A stretch of 57,963 nt of DNA from Abyssibacter sp. (GTDB lineage: Bacteria; Pseudomonadota; Gammaproteobacteria; Nevskiales; OUC007): positions 1 through 57,963 of the forward strand of contig JAGLCS010000059.1 in assembly GCA_023146115.1 (NCBI GenBank), read 5' to 3'. Below the pieces are notes generated by a model. It did no database searches. It was not told the origin of the DNA and saw only the letters and a list, made by a program, of their open reading frames with translations. Positions 29,017 to 38,915 of this stretch are shown in pieces. The translations under genes were made by a program, and so were the position numbers. Positions within the stretch are counted from its first letter, which is position 1. Each line of letters starts with the position of its first letter.

Positions 29017-30183
29017 ATGGCTGAGATTTTTGAACTCATCGAACACCAGCCGAATCGTCCAGTCATCAAGGTGATGGGCATCGGCGGCGGCGGCACCAAT
29101 ACGGTCAACCAGATGGTTGACGCGGGTATTCAGGGTGTCGAATTCATTTGTGCCAACACGGACGTGCAGCATCTGGATGCCTGCTCGGCCGACACCATCC
29201 TGCAGTTGGGCTCGACCATCACTCGCGGTCTGGGTGCCGGGGCCGATCCTGAAGTCGGCCGTGCCGCAGCGATGGAAGATCGCGAACGCATTCGCGAGAC
29301 GATCGAGGGCTCCGACATGCTGTTCATCACCGCTGGCATGGGTGGTGGAACCGGCACGGGTGCGGCGCCTGTTGTGGCAGAGATCGCCCGCGAACTGGAA
29401 ATCCTGACCGTGGCCGTTGTCACCAAGCCGTTCCCGTTCGAGCGCAAGAAGCGCATGGACGTCGCCGGCCGGGGCATCGAGTCGCTGGAAGGACTGGTCA
29501 ATTCCCTGATCGTCATTCCGAACGAAAAGCTGTTGTCGGTGCTGGGCAAGAGCGTCACCGTGAAGAGCGCGTTCAAGTCCGCCAATGACGTGCTGCATAA
29601 CGCGGTGCAGGGTATCGCTGAGTTGATCACGGCCGGTGGTCTGATCAACGTCGACTTCGCTGACGTACGCAAGGTGATGTCGATTCCTGGCATGGCGATG
29701 ATGGGCATTGGCCGCTCCAGTGGTGAAGATCGTGCTCGCGAAGCTGCCGAAACCGCGTTGGCGAGTCCGCTGCTGGACGAGCTGACACTCACCGGTGCGG
29801 AGGGCGTCCTGGTCAACATCACCGCAGGCGACGATCTGACCATGTTCGAATTCCAAATGGTCAACGAGGTGATCGGCGAGATGGCGGCCGAATCCGCCGA
29901 GGTGATCGTGGGTACCGCGTTGGATCCGAGCATGGGCGACGAGCTGCGGGTGACCGTGGTCGCCACGGGTCTGGGTGGAAACCAGCGGTCGCAGTCCTAC
30001 GAGAATCACGAAGTGGTCACGCCTATCAGCCGCGATAGCGGGGGGCAGGTGAAGTACGGCGATCTGGAAAAGCCGACCTACATCCGTCGCGACCAGAAGA
30101 AGAACCGGCGTCTGGACGACCTGTCAGACCTGGATATCGAGGTTCTGGATGTGCCGGCGTTCCTGCGTAATCAGGCCGACTGA
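29017..30183 (+). CDS. ftsZ: Cell division GTPase FtsZ
   Basis: FtsZ polymerises into the division ring. The ATG following CACGAGGT gives 388 residues. The GTP-binding signature AGMGGGTGTGA is at 107-117, an earlier 'GIGGGGTNTV' loop at 21-30, and the catalytic T7 loop NVDFADV at 211-217. The C-terminal conserved peptide DVPAFLRNQAD at 378-388 binds FtsA, ZipA or ZapD in related species; ZapD is encoded at 38.1 kb. A variable linker separates it from the core. Confidence 0.98.
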   Translation: MAEIFELIEHQPNRPVIKVMGIGGGGTNTVNQMVDAGIQGVEFICANTDVQHLDACSADTILQLGSTITRGLGAGADPEVGRAAAMEDRERIRETIEGSDMLFITAGMGGGTGTGAAPVVAEIARELEILTVAVVTKPFPFERKKRMDVAGRGIESLEGLVNSLIVIPNEKLLSVLGKSVTVKSAFKSANDVLHNAVQGIAELITAGGLINVDFADVRKVMSIPGMAMMGIGRSSGEDRAREAAETALASPLLDELTLTGAEGVLVNITAGDDLTMFEFQMVNEVIGEMAAESAEVIVGTALDPSMGDELRVTVVATGLGGNQRSQSYENHEVVTPISRDSGGQVKYGDLEKPTYIRRDQKKNRRLDDLSDLDIEVLDVPAFLRNQAD

Positions 30184-30262
30184 ACCGGAATGGCGGGGGG
30201 ATTCTTGAACGCGGCGACGGTGTGATTTCGGCCCGCGTCACACCCGGATAACCATGCACCTG

Positions 30263-30271
30263 TGGTATGGT
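30263..30271 (+). promoter_or_regulatory. Extended -10 candidate upstream of lpxC
   Basis: TGG-TATGGT combines a TGn extension and a 4/6 -10 hexamer in the 242-bp gap between ftsZ and lpxC. No convincing -35 is seen. A separate lpxC promoter is common in Gammaproteobacteria; this is its best candidate here, giving a 5' UTR of about 150 nt. Confidence 0.35.
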
Positions 30272-30425
30272 TCCGGGTTGGACGCGCGCATATTGCCCTG
30301 AGGGGCGCACGCCGTCATCGAGTAAGAATCGCGGGGGCTGATTCCGAAACTTGCTGACCGATGGTCTGTCTCAGGCTGTCCGTCGATGCTTGGCCGTGTT
30401 CGGGCACAGCCGCTGAGGAAATGAG

Positions 30426-31343
30426 ATGTTGAAACAACGAACCGTGCAGCATCCGATTCGCGCCACTGGCGTCGGACTGCACACAGGCAAAAAGGTGTAC
30501 ATGGCGATCCGCCCAGCCCCGGCGGATTTCGGCATCGTATTTCGGCGCGTGGACCTCGATGGCACGCCGGACGTCAAGGCGGATGCCCATGCGGTGACCG
30601 ATACCATGCTCAACACCACGCTGGAAGCGGATGGCACCAAGGTGTCGACCGTCGAGCATCTCATGTCAGCTCTCGCGGGCCTCGGGATCGACAATGCTCT
30701 GATCGAGCTGTCGGCGCCCGAGGTTCCCATCATGGACGGCAGTGCCGGACCGTTCGTCTTTCTGGTGCAGTCGGCGGGCATTCTTGAGCAGGAGGCGCCA
30801 AAGCGCTTCATCCGCGTCAAGAAGCCGGTGCAGGTCACCGAAGACGATAAATGGGCTCGGTTCGATCCGCATGACGGTTTTAAGGTCAGCTTCGGGATCG
30901 ACTTTGAGCATCCGGTGTTCTCGTCCAGCAAGCAGCACGCTACGATCGATTTTTCCACCACGTCGTATGTCAAGGAAGTCTCGCGTGCCCGTACATTCGG
31001 GTTCATGCGCGATGTGGAATATCTGCGAGCCAACAATCTGGCGTTGGGCGCCAGCCTGGACAACGCCGTTGCACTGGATGAATTCCGGGTGCTCAACAGC
31101 GATGGGCTGCGCTACCAGGATGAATTTGTACGCCACAAGATTCTCGACGCCATCGGCGATTTATACCTGATGGGTCACAATTTGATCGGCGCATTCACCG
31201 GCTACAAGTCCGGCCATGCGCTGAACAATAAGCTGTTACGTGGGCTGCTCGCGCAGCCGGACGCCTGGGACATGGTGACTTTCGAGCGGGGAGAACGCCC
31301 GCCCATCACTTACTCCCCGCGACCGGCCGCCGCCGCCGCTTAA
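30426..31343 (+). CDS. lpxC: UDP-3-O-acyl-N-acetylglucosamine deacetylase LpxC
   Basis: LpxC is the zinc deacetylase that commits UDP-GlcNAc to lipid A synthesis. The 305-residue protein has all metal and catalytic residues at positions one lower than in E. coli: His78 ('[10 protein letters not shown]'), His237 and Asp241 ('[15 protein letters not shown]'), and His264 ('[11 protein letters not shown]'). A GAGG ribosome site precedes the ATG. The stop codon overlaps that of the convergent dciA gene by 3-4 bp. Its post-division-cluster position is conserved. Confidence 0.98.
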   Translation: MLKQRTVQHPIRATGVGLHTGKKVYMAIRPAPADFGIVFRRVDLDGTPDVKADAHAVTDTMLNTTLEADGTKVSTVEHLMSALAGLGIDNALIELSAPEVPIMDGSAGPFVFLVQSAGILEQEAPKRFIRVKKPVQVTEDDKWARFDPHDGFKVSFGIDFEHPVFSSSKQHATIDFSTTSYVKEVSRARTFGFMRDVEYLRANNLALGASLDNAVALDEFRVLNSDGLRYQDEFVRHKILDAIGDLYLMGHNLIGAFTGYKSGHALNNKLLRGLLAQPDAWDMVTFERGERPPITYSPRPAAAAA

Positions 31344-31798
31344 GATTGACGTTGGAATTCGTGTACGAGCTGTCGGAGGGCTGAAGCCAATCTGGCATTG
31401 CTCGTGCTAAGCGAGAGGCGACGCATGGATTCAATGTGTCGCGGGAGGGGTTTGAGCGGAACGTTTCGCTGCACCGGTCGGGCTTGCACCGGAGTGATGC
31501 AAAGCCTTATATCAGTGCAGGGGGAACCCAGGGCTGAGCCAACGATATGCATCAACGCGGTGCGATGTTGGCGCAGACGGGTTGCCCAAGCGGGTGAGGG
31601 TACGGCCAGGACGGCCGTGGTCTGATCCATCCGAACAAACCGCACGTGGGAGGACAGTGGCCCGGGGAGGCGCTGTTCCAACTGCTCTTGAAGGATAACG
31701 GTCTGCTTGGCAGATCGAGACCAATCCCTGAGGGGGGAACGGTCTGAACGGATGCGATCCGCAAGAGATCGAGCGCGACGACCGATACGGTAAGACAT
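31340..31798 (-). CDS. dciA: DciA-like DUF721 protein
   Basis: DciA is the ancestral bacterial helicase-loading factor that acts with DnaB in species without DnaC. The 152-residue protein begins '[16 protein letters not shown]' and contains the DUF721 core: '[39 protein letters not shown]' in sections at about residues 40-80, ending in a low-conservation C-terminal half. Its position between lpxC and an M23 peptidase gene is conserved in Pseudomonas-type genomes. Its ATG shares CATG with the divergent peptidase gene. The longer frame upstream is inside that gene and is not supported. Confidence 0.85.
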   Translation of the reverse strand: MSYRIGRRARSLADRIRSDRSPLRDWSRSAKQTVILQEQLEQRLPGPLSSHVRFVRMDQTTAVLAVPSPAWATRLRQHRTALMHIVGSALGSPCTDIRLCITPVQARPVQRNVPLKPLPRHIESMRRLSLSTSNARLASALRQLVHEFQRQS

Positions 31799-32735
31799 GG
31801 AACTGATTGTAATAGACAACCGGCTGGGCCGTTCTCGGCGCTGGCAATTTGATCCGCGTAGCCCATGGGTTGTGGTAGCGGCCGTTGCGACGGTGAGCCT
31901 GCTCATTGCCTCCGGTGTGGGCATTGGACGTCTGACGGCGCCCGTCGCGCCGGCGCAGGTTGCCCTGCCGTCGGATGTGACCGCCGAATGGCAGGCTGCC
32001 ATTGACGCGAATCGTCAGGAAGTGGCGGACACGCGACAGTATTTGCAAGAGAACACGCAGGCATTGGCCCGCAAGGTGGCAATGCTGCAGGCGGATATGA
32101 TGCGCCTGAATGCAGCCGGCCAGCGCTTGATTGAAGTCGCCGACCTTGACGAAGGCGAGTTCGTCTTTGATGCGGCGCCGGCGGTTGGTGGCCCCGAAAT
32201 TGAAATCGAAGGCGACCTGCCGCGTCTGGAAGATGTCACCGGGACTCTGGGCGAGCTGGATCGCCAGATCGCCGGTCGCGAGCGGGAGATGCGTGTGCTG
32301 GAGGACCTGATCCTCGCCAGCCGTCTGCAAAGCGAGGGACATCCCGAAGGGCGGCCGATTCTCAGCGGCTGGATCTCTTCGCTGTTCGGCGTTCGCACCG
32401 ATCCCTTCACCGGTCGCCGTGCCCATCACTACGGGATGGATTTCGCGGGGCGGGAAGGTTCAGAGGTCGTGGCGGTGGCCAGCGGTGTCGTCACCTGGGC
32501 GGGTCATCGCCATGGTTACGGCATGTTGGTCGAGATCAATCACGGCAATGGCTACGTCACGCGCTACGGTCACAACCAGAAGCACGACGTCAAGGTCGGT
32601 GACCGTGTGGCCAAGGGTGATGTGATCGCCCGTATGGGGAACACGGGCCGATCCACCGGGCCGCATGTGCACTTTGAGGTCTTGCGCAACGGCAAGGTCG
32701 TCAATCCGGCGAAATACATCCGCGCACAGGGCTAA
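31797..32735 (+). CDS. Membrane-anchored M23 (LytM) family peptidase
   Basis: The 312-residue protein has an uncleaved membrane anchor at about 23-45, a coiled-coil region at about 62-175 and a C-terminal LytM domain. Zinc ligands are present: His211 and Asp215 in 'HYGMD', and His290-Val-His292 near the end, so it should be an active peptidoglycan endopeptidase. No SPOR or LysM domain is visible. Location between dciA and secA is the conserved one. The substrate and any activator are not evident. The ATG overlaps the dciA ATG on the opposite strand. Confidence 0.9.
   Translation: MELIVIDNRLGRSRRWQFDPRSPWVVVAAVATVSLLIASGVGIGRLTAPVAPAQVALPSDVTAEWQAAIDANRQEVADTRQYLQENTQALARKVAMLQADMMRLNAAGQRLIEVADLDEGEFVFDAAPAVGGPEIEIEGDLPRLEDVTGTLGELDRQIAGREREMRVLEDLILASRLQSEGHPEGRPILSGWISSLFGVRTDPFTGRRAHHYGMDFAGREGSEVVAVASGVVTWAGHRHGYGMLVEINHGNGYVTRYGHNQKHDVKVGDRVAKGDVIARMGNTGRSTGPHVHFEVLRNGKVVNPAKYIRAQG
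31806..31811 (-). promoter_or_regulatory. -10-like hexamer for dciA
   Basis: On the minus strand TACAAT ends 7 nt before the dciA ATG and lies inside the M23 peptidase coding sequence. No good -35 is seen. If used, the transcript would begin at or next to the dciA start codon. This is weak evidence. Confidence 0.25.
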
Positions 32736-32795
32736 GCGGCCGGGGCAGCTAACGGCGCACGAGTCGACGGCGCCTGCATCCCAAATCGTCTGCGT

Positions 32796-32801
32796 TACAA
32801 T
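32796..32801 (+). promoter_or_regulatory. Candidate -10 upstream of secA
   Basis: TACAAT (5/6 consensus) lies 61 bp before the secA start in a 127-bp gap. The -35 region is poor. In other Gammaproteobacteria secA is controlled by a secretion-stalled SecM-like leader; no such leader peptide with a stall motif is apparent here. Confidence 0.4.
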
Positions 32802-32862
32802 GCCGCGCCGCATCAATCGATGTGGACGTTGATTCCCGGTTCGCAGGCCCCATTTCTGACCC

Positions 32863-35640
32863 ATGGCGAATACCTTCTTCAGCCGGCTAATCGGTAGCCG
32901 GAACCAGCGCGTTTTAAATCGGAAACGCAAATTTGCGGATCAGGTCAATGCGCTGGAGAGCAGTATCTCCACGCTGGATGACGCTGCGCTGCAAGCCAAG
33001 ACCACGGAGTTCCGCGGTCGTCTGAACCAGGGCGAGTCACTGGACGCTTTGCTCCCGGAAGCCTTCGCGGTGATTCGGGAGGCGGCGAAGCGCACGCTGG
33101 GCATGCGTCATTTCGACGTCCAGGTCATCGGCGGTGCCGTGCTGCATGACGGCAAGATCGCCGAGATGCGTACCGGTGAGGGCAAGACCCTGGTCGCGAC
33201 GCTGGCGACCTACGCCAATGCGTTGACCGGCAAGGGCGTGCACATCATCACCGTCAACGATTATCTGGCCAGCCGCGATGCCGAGTGGATGGGGCGGCTT
33301 TATCGCTTCATGGGCCTGAGCGTCGGCGTCGTGCTCTCTGGCCAGACCCCGGACGAGAAGCGCGCCGGCTATGCCGCCGATATCACCTACGGCACGAACA
33401 ACGAGTTCGGCTTCGATTACCTGCGTGACAACATGGCGTTCTCTGCCGAGGACAAGGTGCAGCGCGGGTTGCATTTTGCCGTGGTGGATGAGGTCGACTC
33501 GATCCTGATCGATGAAGCGCGGACGCCGTTGATCATCTCCGGTCCGACGGATGATGACCCGAGCCTTTATCAGAAGATCAACTCCGTCGTTCCCAATCTG
33601 GTTGCGCAGGAAGAAGAGGACGGTCCGGGCGACTTTTCCGTCGATGAAAAGGGCAAGCAGGTTCACCTGACCGAAGACGGACATGAGCGGGTGGAACAGC
33701 TGCTGTCAGCGGCCGGCTTGCTGGCTGAAGGCGAGAGCCTTTACGACGCACAGAATATCGTGCTGATGCATCACCTGAATGCGGCGTTACGGGCGCGGTA
33801 CCTGTTCAAGCGCGACGTGGACTACATCGTGCGCGGCGGTGATGTGGTGATCGTTGACGAATTCACCGGTCGAACGATGCCCGGTCGTCGTTGGTCCGAT
33901 GGTCTGCACCAGGCGATCGAAGCCAAGGAAGGGGTCGCGATCCAACGCGAGAACCAGACGCTCGCGTCCATCACCTTCCAGAATTATTTCCGGCTTTACG
34001 ACAAGCTGGCCGGCATGACAGGCACGGCCGATACCGAAGCCTTCGAATTCCAGCAGATCTATAGCCTGGAAGTCGTGGTCATACCGACCAACAAGCCGAC
34101 GCAGCGACAGGATCTCGGCGACCTCGTGTTCATGACGGCGCGTGAGAAATTCAACGCTATCGTCGATGACATCACCGCGGCGCAGGAAAAAGGGGCACCG
34201 GTCCTGGTCGGTACGGCATCGATTGAGACCTCCGAACTGCTGCATCAGCTGCTAACCGAGCGCAAGGTCAGCCACGAGGTATTGAACGCCAAGCAGCACG
34301 AGCGCGAGGCGGAGATCATTGCCCAGGCCGGCCGGCCTGGCGCAGTGACCATCGCTACGAACATGGCGGGGCGTGGAACTGACATCGTGCTCGGCGGCAG
34401 CCTGGATGCCGAGCTGTCGGTGATTTCAGAAGACGACGCTGATGCACGCGCGGCGGTGCAGGCTGACTGGCAGACTCGGCATGATGCCGTGATCGCTTCC
34501 GGTGGCTTGCACGTGATCGGTTCCGAGCGGCATGAATCACGCCGTATTGACAACCAGTTGCGTGGACGGTCAGGTCGGCAAGGTGACCCCGGGCTGACTC
34601 GGTTCTACCTGTCGCTGGAAGACACGCTGATGCGTATCTTCACGCCGCCCAGAATGCGCGCCATGTTGCAGCGCCTGGGTATGGAAGAAGGCGAGGCGAT
34701 CGAGCATCGCTGGGTCTCACGTTCGATCGAAACGGCGCAGCGTAAGGTCGAGTCGCACAACTTCGATATTCGCAAGCATTTGCTGGAATACGACAACGTA
34801 GCGAACGATCAGCGCAAGGTGATTTACGCGCAACGCAATGATCTGATGGAAGCCGAAGAGGTCTCCGGTCTAATCGATACGATTCGGCCGGATGTGGTCG
34901 CCGGCGTCGTTCAGGCTTACTTGCCGCCAGGGTCTCCGGAAGAACTATGGGACACCAAGGGCTTGAGCGAAGCCTTGCGTGCGGAGTTCGGTCTGGATGA
35001 AGACATTGTCCAATGGCTGGAAGCCGACACGTCGCTGGATGATGTCGGCGTGCGCCGCAGGGTGAACGAGTTGCTGGAAACCTCATACGCCGACAAGAAA
35101 CAGCGTGCAGGTGAGAGCGTGATTCAGCATTTCGAAAAGGCGGTGATGCTGCAAACACTCGATCGCCTATGGCGCGAGCATCTCGCCGCCATGGACTATT
35201 TGCGCCAGGGCATCAACCTGCGCGCGTATGCGCAGCGTGATCCCAAGCAGGAATACAAGCGCGAAGCATTCCAGCTGTTCAATGACTTGCTGGCTCGTCT
35301 CAAGCATGAGGTGGTGGCAACGCTGTCGAAGGTCCGCGTGCAGGCTGAATCGGATGTGGAAGCCGTTGAGGCGCAGCGGCGGGCTCAGGCCGAAGCGTTG
35401 CAGGCCCGTGGTGAGGCCAGCCATGCTGAGGCCAGCAGCGCCCTGGCAGGCGGTGAACAGGCACCGGAGCCGGAGGCATCCGCACCCGGACGCAGAATCC
35501 AGGCCGGCCCGAGTCAGCGGCCCGCGCTCCCTCCGCAGCCGGAGACCTTCGCGCGTGGCGAGCGCAAGATTGGGCGCAACGAGCCGTGTCCCTGCGGATC
35601 GGGCAAGAAGTACAAGCAATGCCACGGGCAGGTGGCCTGA
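32863..35640 (+). CDS. secA: Preprotein translocase ATPase SecA
   Basis: SecA is the motor that drives preproteins through SecYEG. The 925-residue protein has Walker A GEGKT at 105-109, the [16 protein letters not shown] motif, '[14 protein letters not shown]' of the second nucleotide-binding domain, and a C-terminal zinc finger '[16 protein letters not shown]' at the very end. The region before it is a variable Ala/Glu/Pro-rich linker. It is followed 4 bp later by argJ and starts with a Met-Ala-Asn typical N-terminus. Confidence 0.98.
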   Translation: MANTFFSRLIGSRNQRVLNRKRKFADQVNALESSISTLDDAALQAKTTEFRGRLNQGESLDALLPEAFAVIREAAKRTLGMRHFDVQVIGGAVLHDGKIAEMRTGEGKTLVATLATYANALTGKGVHIITVNDYLASRDAEWMGRLYRFMGLSVGVVLSGQTPDEKRAGYAADITYGTNNEFGFDYLRDNMAFSAEDKVQRGLHFAVVDEVDSILIDEARTPLIISGPTDDDPSLYQKINSVVPNLVAQEEEDGPGDFSVDEKGKQVHLTEDGHERVEQLLSAAGLLAEGESLYDAQNIVLMHHLNAALRARYLFKRDVDYIVRGGDVVIVDEFTGRTMPGRRWSDGLHQAIEAKEGVAIQRENQTLASITFQNYFRLYDKLAGMTGTADTEAFEFQQIYSLEVVVIPTNKPTQRQDLGDLVFMTAREKFNAIVDDITAAQEKGAPVLVGTASIETSELLHQLLTERKVSHEVLNAKQHEREAEIIAQAGRPGAVTIATNMAGRGTDIVLGGSLDAELSVISEDDADARAAVQADWQTRHDAVIASGGLHVIGSERHESRRIDNQLRGRSGRQGDPGLTRFYLSLEDTLMRIFTPPRMRAMLQRLGMEEGEAIEHRWVSRSIETAQRKVESHNFDIRKHLLEYDNVANDQRKVIYAQRNDLMEAEEVSGLIDTIRPDVVAGVVQAYLPPGSPEELWDTKGLSEALRAEFGLDEDIVQWLEADTSLDDVGVRRRVNELLETSYADKKQRAGESVIQHFEKAVMLQTLDRLWREHLAAMDYLRQGINLRAYAQRDPKQEYKREAFQLFNDLLARLKHEVVATLSKVRVQAESDVEAVEAQRRAQAEALQARGEASHAEASSALAGGEQAPEPEASAPGRRIQAGPSQRPALPPQPETFARGERKIGRNEPCPCGSGKKYKQCHGQVA

Positions 35641-35644
35641 CCGC

Positions 35645-36859
35645 TTGGCCGTTGGTCTGATAGCACCGGAGGCGTTGTCGGCTGTTCCGGGCGTGCGCCT
35701 GGGCAGCGTCGCCGCGGGTATTCGTTACCAGGGCCGCCACGATCTGGCCATGATTGAATTGGCGCCGGGCGCAAGGACGGCTGTGGCGCTGACCAACAAC
35801 GCGTTCGCCGCCGCTCCGGTGAAGATTTGCCGGGAGCATCGCGGCCGTACCGCGCAGTCGCGCGCCTGGGTCATCAACAGCGGGAATGCCAACGCGGGTA
35901 CCGGTGCGCCAGGCGTGCAGGCCGCCCAGCGGAGCTGTCAGGCGGTGGCTGAGACCTTGTCCTGCGATGTTGACGAGGTCTGGCCGTTCTCCACCGGGGT
36001 CATAGGTGAGCCGTTGCCGGTGGAGCGGATTGAGGCAGCCGTGCCCGCGTTATGTGATGCGCTGACGGCGGATGCCTGGCTGACAACGGCCCAGGCGATC
36101 ATGACGACTGATTCCGTGCCCAAGGGTATGAGTCGAACAATCGACCTGCCCGACGCTCGCTACACGGTGACGGGGATCGGCAAAGGCGCAGGAATGATCC
36201 GGCCGGACATGGCGACCATGCTTGCCTTTGTCGCCACCGATGCGCCGTTGTCGCAGGCCGCGCTCGATCAGATCCTCGGTCAGGCGATTCACGCGAGTTT
36301 CCACTGCATCACCGTCGATGGCGATACATCGACCAATGATGCTTGCGCCATGGCCGCTACCGGGCAGGGTCCACAAATCGACGTGGGTACGCCAGCGTAC
36401 CGCGCCTGTCGTGAGGCCATCATCGAGGTGTGCCAGCACTTGGCGCAAGCGATGGTTCGCGACGGTGAAGGCGCAAGCAAGTTCGTCACCATTCGTATCC
36501 GGGGCGCGAGGACGCGGGAAGAAGCGCGGACCGTGGCCTTCACCATTGCGCATTCTCCGCTGGTCAAGACGGCCTGGTTCGCCAGTGATCCGAACTGGGG
36601 CCGGGTGCTGGCGGCCGTCGGCCGCAGTGGCCTCGAAGGTCTGCGGATCGAGGGCGTCGATCTGGCGATTGATGACATTGATGTCCTCGCTGGCGGCGAA
36701 CCCGCGCCGGGCTATCAGGAATCCTTGGCCTCCGCTGCGATGCAGCAGGAAGCCTTTACCGTCACCGTCGATCTGGGTCGCGGAGCAGGCGAGGCCACGA
36801 TTTGGACCTGCGATCTTGGCCACGACTACGTGCGGATCAACGCCGAATATCGGACGTGA
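35645..36859 (+). CDS. argJ: Bifunctional ornithine acetyltransferase/N-acetylglutamate synthase ArgJ
   Basis: ArgJ recycles the acetyl group from N-acetylornithine to glutamate in arginine synthesis. No ATG matches the family start; a TTG at 35645, preceded by AGGTGG at 35630-35635, restores the conserved N-terminus 'MAVGLIAPEALSAVPGVRLG' and gives 404 residues. Self-cleavage is expected before the Thr in 'RPDMATMLAFV', the nucleophile of the mature beta chain. The 'SDPNWGRVLAAVGRSGL' segment is also conserved. It lies 4 bp after secA and overlaps the next gene by 4 bp. Confidence 0.94.
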   Translation: MAVGLIAPEALSAVPGVRLGSVAAGIRYQGRHDLAMIELAPGARTAVALTNNAFAAAPVKICREHRGRTAQSRAWVINSGNANAGTGAPGVQAAQRSCQAVAETLSCDVDEVWPFSTGVIGEPLPVERIEAAVPALCDALTADAWLTTAQAIMTTDSVPKGMSRTIDLPDARYTVTGIGKGAGMIRPDMATMLAFVATDAPLSQAALDQILGQAIHASFHCITVDGDTSTNDACAMAATGQGPQIDVGTPAYRACREAIIEVCQHLAQAMVRDGEGASKFVTIRIRGARTREEARTVAFTIAHSPLVKTAWFASDPNWGRVLAAVGRSGLEGLRIEGVDLAIDDIDVLAGGEPAPGYQESLASAAMQQEAFTVTVDLGRGAGEATIWTCDLGHDYVRINAEYRT

Positions 36860-37782
36860 GCCTGCATATCGCCGTCGGCGTGCTGAGGCGCGGTCGTCAG
36901 GTGTTGATCAGCCAGAGGCGCGAGGGCAAGCCGGGTGCGGGTCAATGGGAGTTCCCCGGCGGTAAATGCGAGCCGGGCGAATCGATTCAGGCAGCGTTAC
37001 GCCGGGAACTCGTAGAGGAACTCGGCATTCACCTGAAGCACTGCCAGCGATTGATCCGATTGCGGCATCGCTACCCGGATCGCGAAGTGTTGCTGGATAC
37101 CTGGTTGGTCGATGCCTGGAGCGCCGACCCCACCGGACTGGAAGGCCAGGCAGTGCGCTGGGTGGATGTGTGCGAGCTGTCCGCGGCGGGTCTGCTGGAG
37201 GCCGATCGACCGATCATCAAGGCGCTGGAAATGCCTGCGCTCTACGCGGTGACGCCGCCTGATGTCTCGATGGCCGGTCTGAAGGCGCGATGCTCACAAC
37301 TGGATTTCGAGGCGATGGTGCGCCTGCGGCTTCCGTCCTTGAGCGATGCTGCCTACCGTGCACTTGTACTTGATCTGTGGCGTGTCGACGGACCGCATCT
37401 GGTTGTCGACCGACCTCACGTGAATTGGGATGCCGATCTGCCGGCCGGTGCCTTGAGCTGGCACGCGCCAGCGCGGCAGGTTCGCGCCGAGGCACGCCCG
37501 GAACGGCCGGTTTGGGCGCGCTGGTGTATCGCGTCCTGTCACGAGGCAGACGACTGTGACGCGGCGATGACGTGGGGCGCTGATGCATTGGTGATCGGCA
37601 ATCTTCGCGCAACCCCGACACACCCGGACCGGCCGGGGATAGGCTGGCAATACTTCAGGCAGCTTGCTGACGCCAGGGGGCAGCCTTGCTACGCCATCGG
37701 CGGGCTGGCGCCATCAGACCTGACAGTCGCCCGTTGGGCAGGCGCAACAGGCGTGGCGGGCATTCGCGGATTCTGGTCCTGA
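36856..37782 (+). CDS. mutT: MutT-type Nudix hydrolase fused to ThiE-like domain
   Basis: The N-terminal half is a MutT-like 8-oxo-dGTP diphosphatase. The Nudix box spans about 36-58: Gly36, Glu42, Arg50-Glu51, Glu54-Glu55, Gly57. The C-terminal half (about 130-308) resembles thiamine-phosphate synthase, with 'GADALVIGNLRATPTHPDRPGIGW' and 'AIGGLAPSDLTVARWAGATGVAGI', split across the barrel, but much of the ThiE active site looks diverged. This two-domain architecture is known in Pseudomonas-like genomes; the second domain's activity is uncertain. Start is GTG overlapping the argJ stop by 4 bp; total 308 residues. Confidence 0.9.
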   Translation: MSLHIAVGVLRRGRQVLISQRREGKPGAGQWEFPGGKCEPGESIQAALRRELVEELGIHLKHCQRLIRLRHRYPDREVLLDTWLVDAWSADPTGLEGQAVRWVDVCELSAAGLLEADRPIIKALEMPALYAVTPPDVSMAGLKARCSQLDFEAMVRLRLPSLSDAAYRALVLDLWRVDGPHLVVDRPHVNWDADLPAGALSWHAPARQVRAEARPERPVWARWCIASCHEADDCDAAMTWGADALVIGNLRATPTHPDRPGIGWQYFRQLADARGQPCYAIGGLAPSDLTVARWAGATGVAGIRGFWS

Positions 37783-37786
37783 CAGC

Positions 37787-37969
37787 CTAGTCTTCGCGAT
37801 CGAACGACCGCTCCGAGTCGCCAGCGATGCGGTGCTCTTCTTCGAACCAGGCGCCGAGATCGATCAGCTTGCAGCGGCGGCTGCAGAATGGACGCCAAGG
37901 GTTCTCCTGTGTGGCCTTTGCGCGCTGCCCACAGTGCGGACAGCGGACCAGTCGTGCGGGCTCCGCCAT
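37787..37969 (-). CDS. yacG: DNA gyrase inhibitor YacG, zinc-binding
   Basis: YacG binds GyrB and inhibits gyrase. The 60-residue protein beginning '[15 protein letters not shown]' carries the four zinc ligands Cys-x2-Cys (CPHC) and Cys-x3-Cys (CSRRC), followed by '[16 protein letters not shown]', the diagnostic YacG tail. A longer frame with a TTG start exists upstream but adds non-conserved residues. It ends 4 bp from the convergent mutT stop and lies downstream of zapD. Confidence 0.93.
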   Translation of the reverse strand: MAEPARLVRCPHCGQRAKATQENPWRPFCSRRCKLIDLGAWFEEEHRIAGDSERSFDRED

Positions 37970-38075
37970 TAGGCGGCTCCCCGCTGCATCCACGATCGGA
38001 CCGTGTTGCGGGGAGTGGCAACGGTGGCGGCGAGGGTCTGACAATGCATCATCGAGCGACTTCGATTGCGGGCGC

Positions 38076-38864
38076 TTAGCCGATTCCGCAGCAGGCTAAC
38101 TGGAACTCGACATCGGTTCGCACCTGATGGCTGCGGCTGCTGGTCTCACGGGTTTCCATGAAGCGCACGGTGAACCGATGTTTGCCGGCGCTGATCTCTG
38201 GGTGGGCTCGGCAATCGGCAGGGACACCGATGCGCAGCATCTGGCGGGGGCCCTCCAGCGATTGGACATGGATGCCCTCGCGCGCCATCACTGATTTCGG
38301 GTCCGCGCTGGCGCGAATCAGATCCAGGTCGAGCTCAATGGCTCGTTCGAACGCGCCAATGTCGGAGCACCAAGCGTTGAGATCGCATTCTGACTCTTCC
38401 AGAGGCCGACGTAACCAGAGCTCGAAATTGGGTAGGTCAAAGCCAGTGGTTCCGCCGGGTATGGCGATGCGGTTGGCGATGCTCACCAGAAAATCGTTGT
38501 TGCGCAGCGCAGCTCCAGCGAACTGGCTGGATAGTCCCTGGATCGCAAGGACCGCCTGATCGATGCGCTGGAGCACGTCGCTTAGCCGATCGTCATTGAC
38601 GCCGGGTTGCGCTTCAAGCCGTCGCAGGTGAGCGTGCTGTTCGCCCAGTTCCTTGGTGATGTCACCTTTGAGGTCGCTGCGTCCGAGCAGCAGAAAGATG
38701 TCCAGCAACGCCCCCACCGCGGCGCGGCGGCCCCAATAGCTGGCATCCGCTCGGTGATGTCGCAGACGCTTGAACAAGAATTCCAGGCGCAGGTAGGTCC
38801 GCACCCGTTCATTGAGTGGCTGTTCGAACCAGATTGTGTCGGAGGACGTTATCGGTCCCATCAT
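38076..38864 (-). CDS. zapD: Z-ring bundling protein ZapD
   Basis: ZapD cross-links FtsZ filaments by binding the FtsZ C-terminal peptide, present at 378-388 of the FtsZ encoded upstream. The 262-residue sequence matches ZapD/YacF: '[19 protein letters not shown]' near the start, '[24 protein letters not shown]', and 'CRIGV/CGIG'-type ends. Two adjacent Met codons (38864 and 38861) are possible starts; the frame continues nine codons upstream. coaE-zapD-yacG is a conserved trio. Confidence 0.94.
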   Translation of the reverse strand: MMGPITSSDTIWFEQPLNERVRTYLRLEFLFKRLRHHRADASYWGRRAAVGALLDIFLLLGRSDLKGDITKELGEQHAHLRRLEAQPGVNDDRLSDVLQRIDQAVLAIQGLSSQFAGAALRNNDFLVSIANRIAIPGGTTGFDLPNFELWLRRPLEESECDLNAWCSDIGAFERAIELDLDLIRASADPKSVMAREGIHVQSLEGPRQMLRIGVPADCRAHPEISAGKHRFTVRFMETRETSSRSHQVRTDVEFQLACCGIG

Positions 38865-38915
38865 GCACTGCGCCCCGCTGCGAAACGGCATTGTAACGAC
38901 ATCAACAGCAATTGC

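Noticed and set aside
32736-32862. SecM-type stalling leader upstream of secA
   Set aside because: The 127-bp gap has no reading frame with a signal sequence and stall motif.
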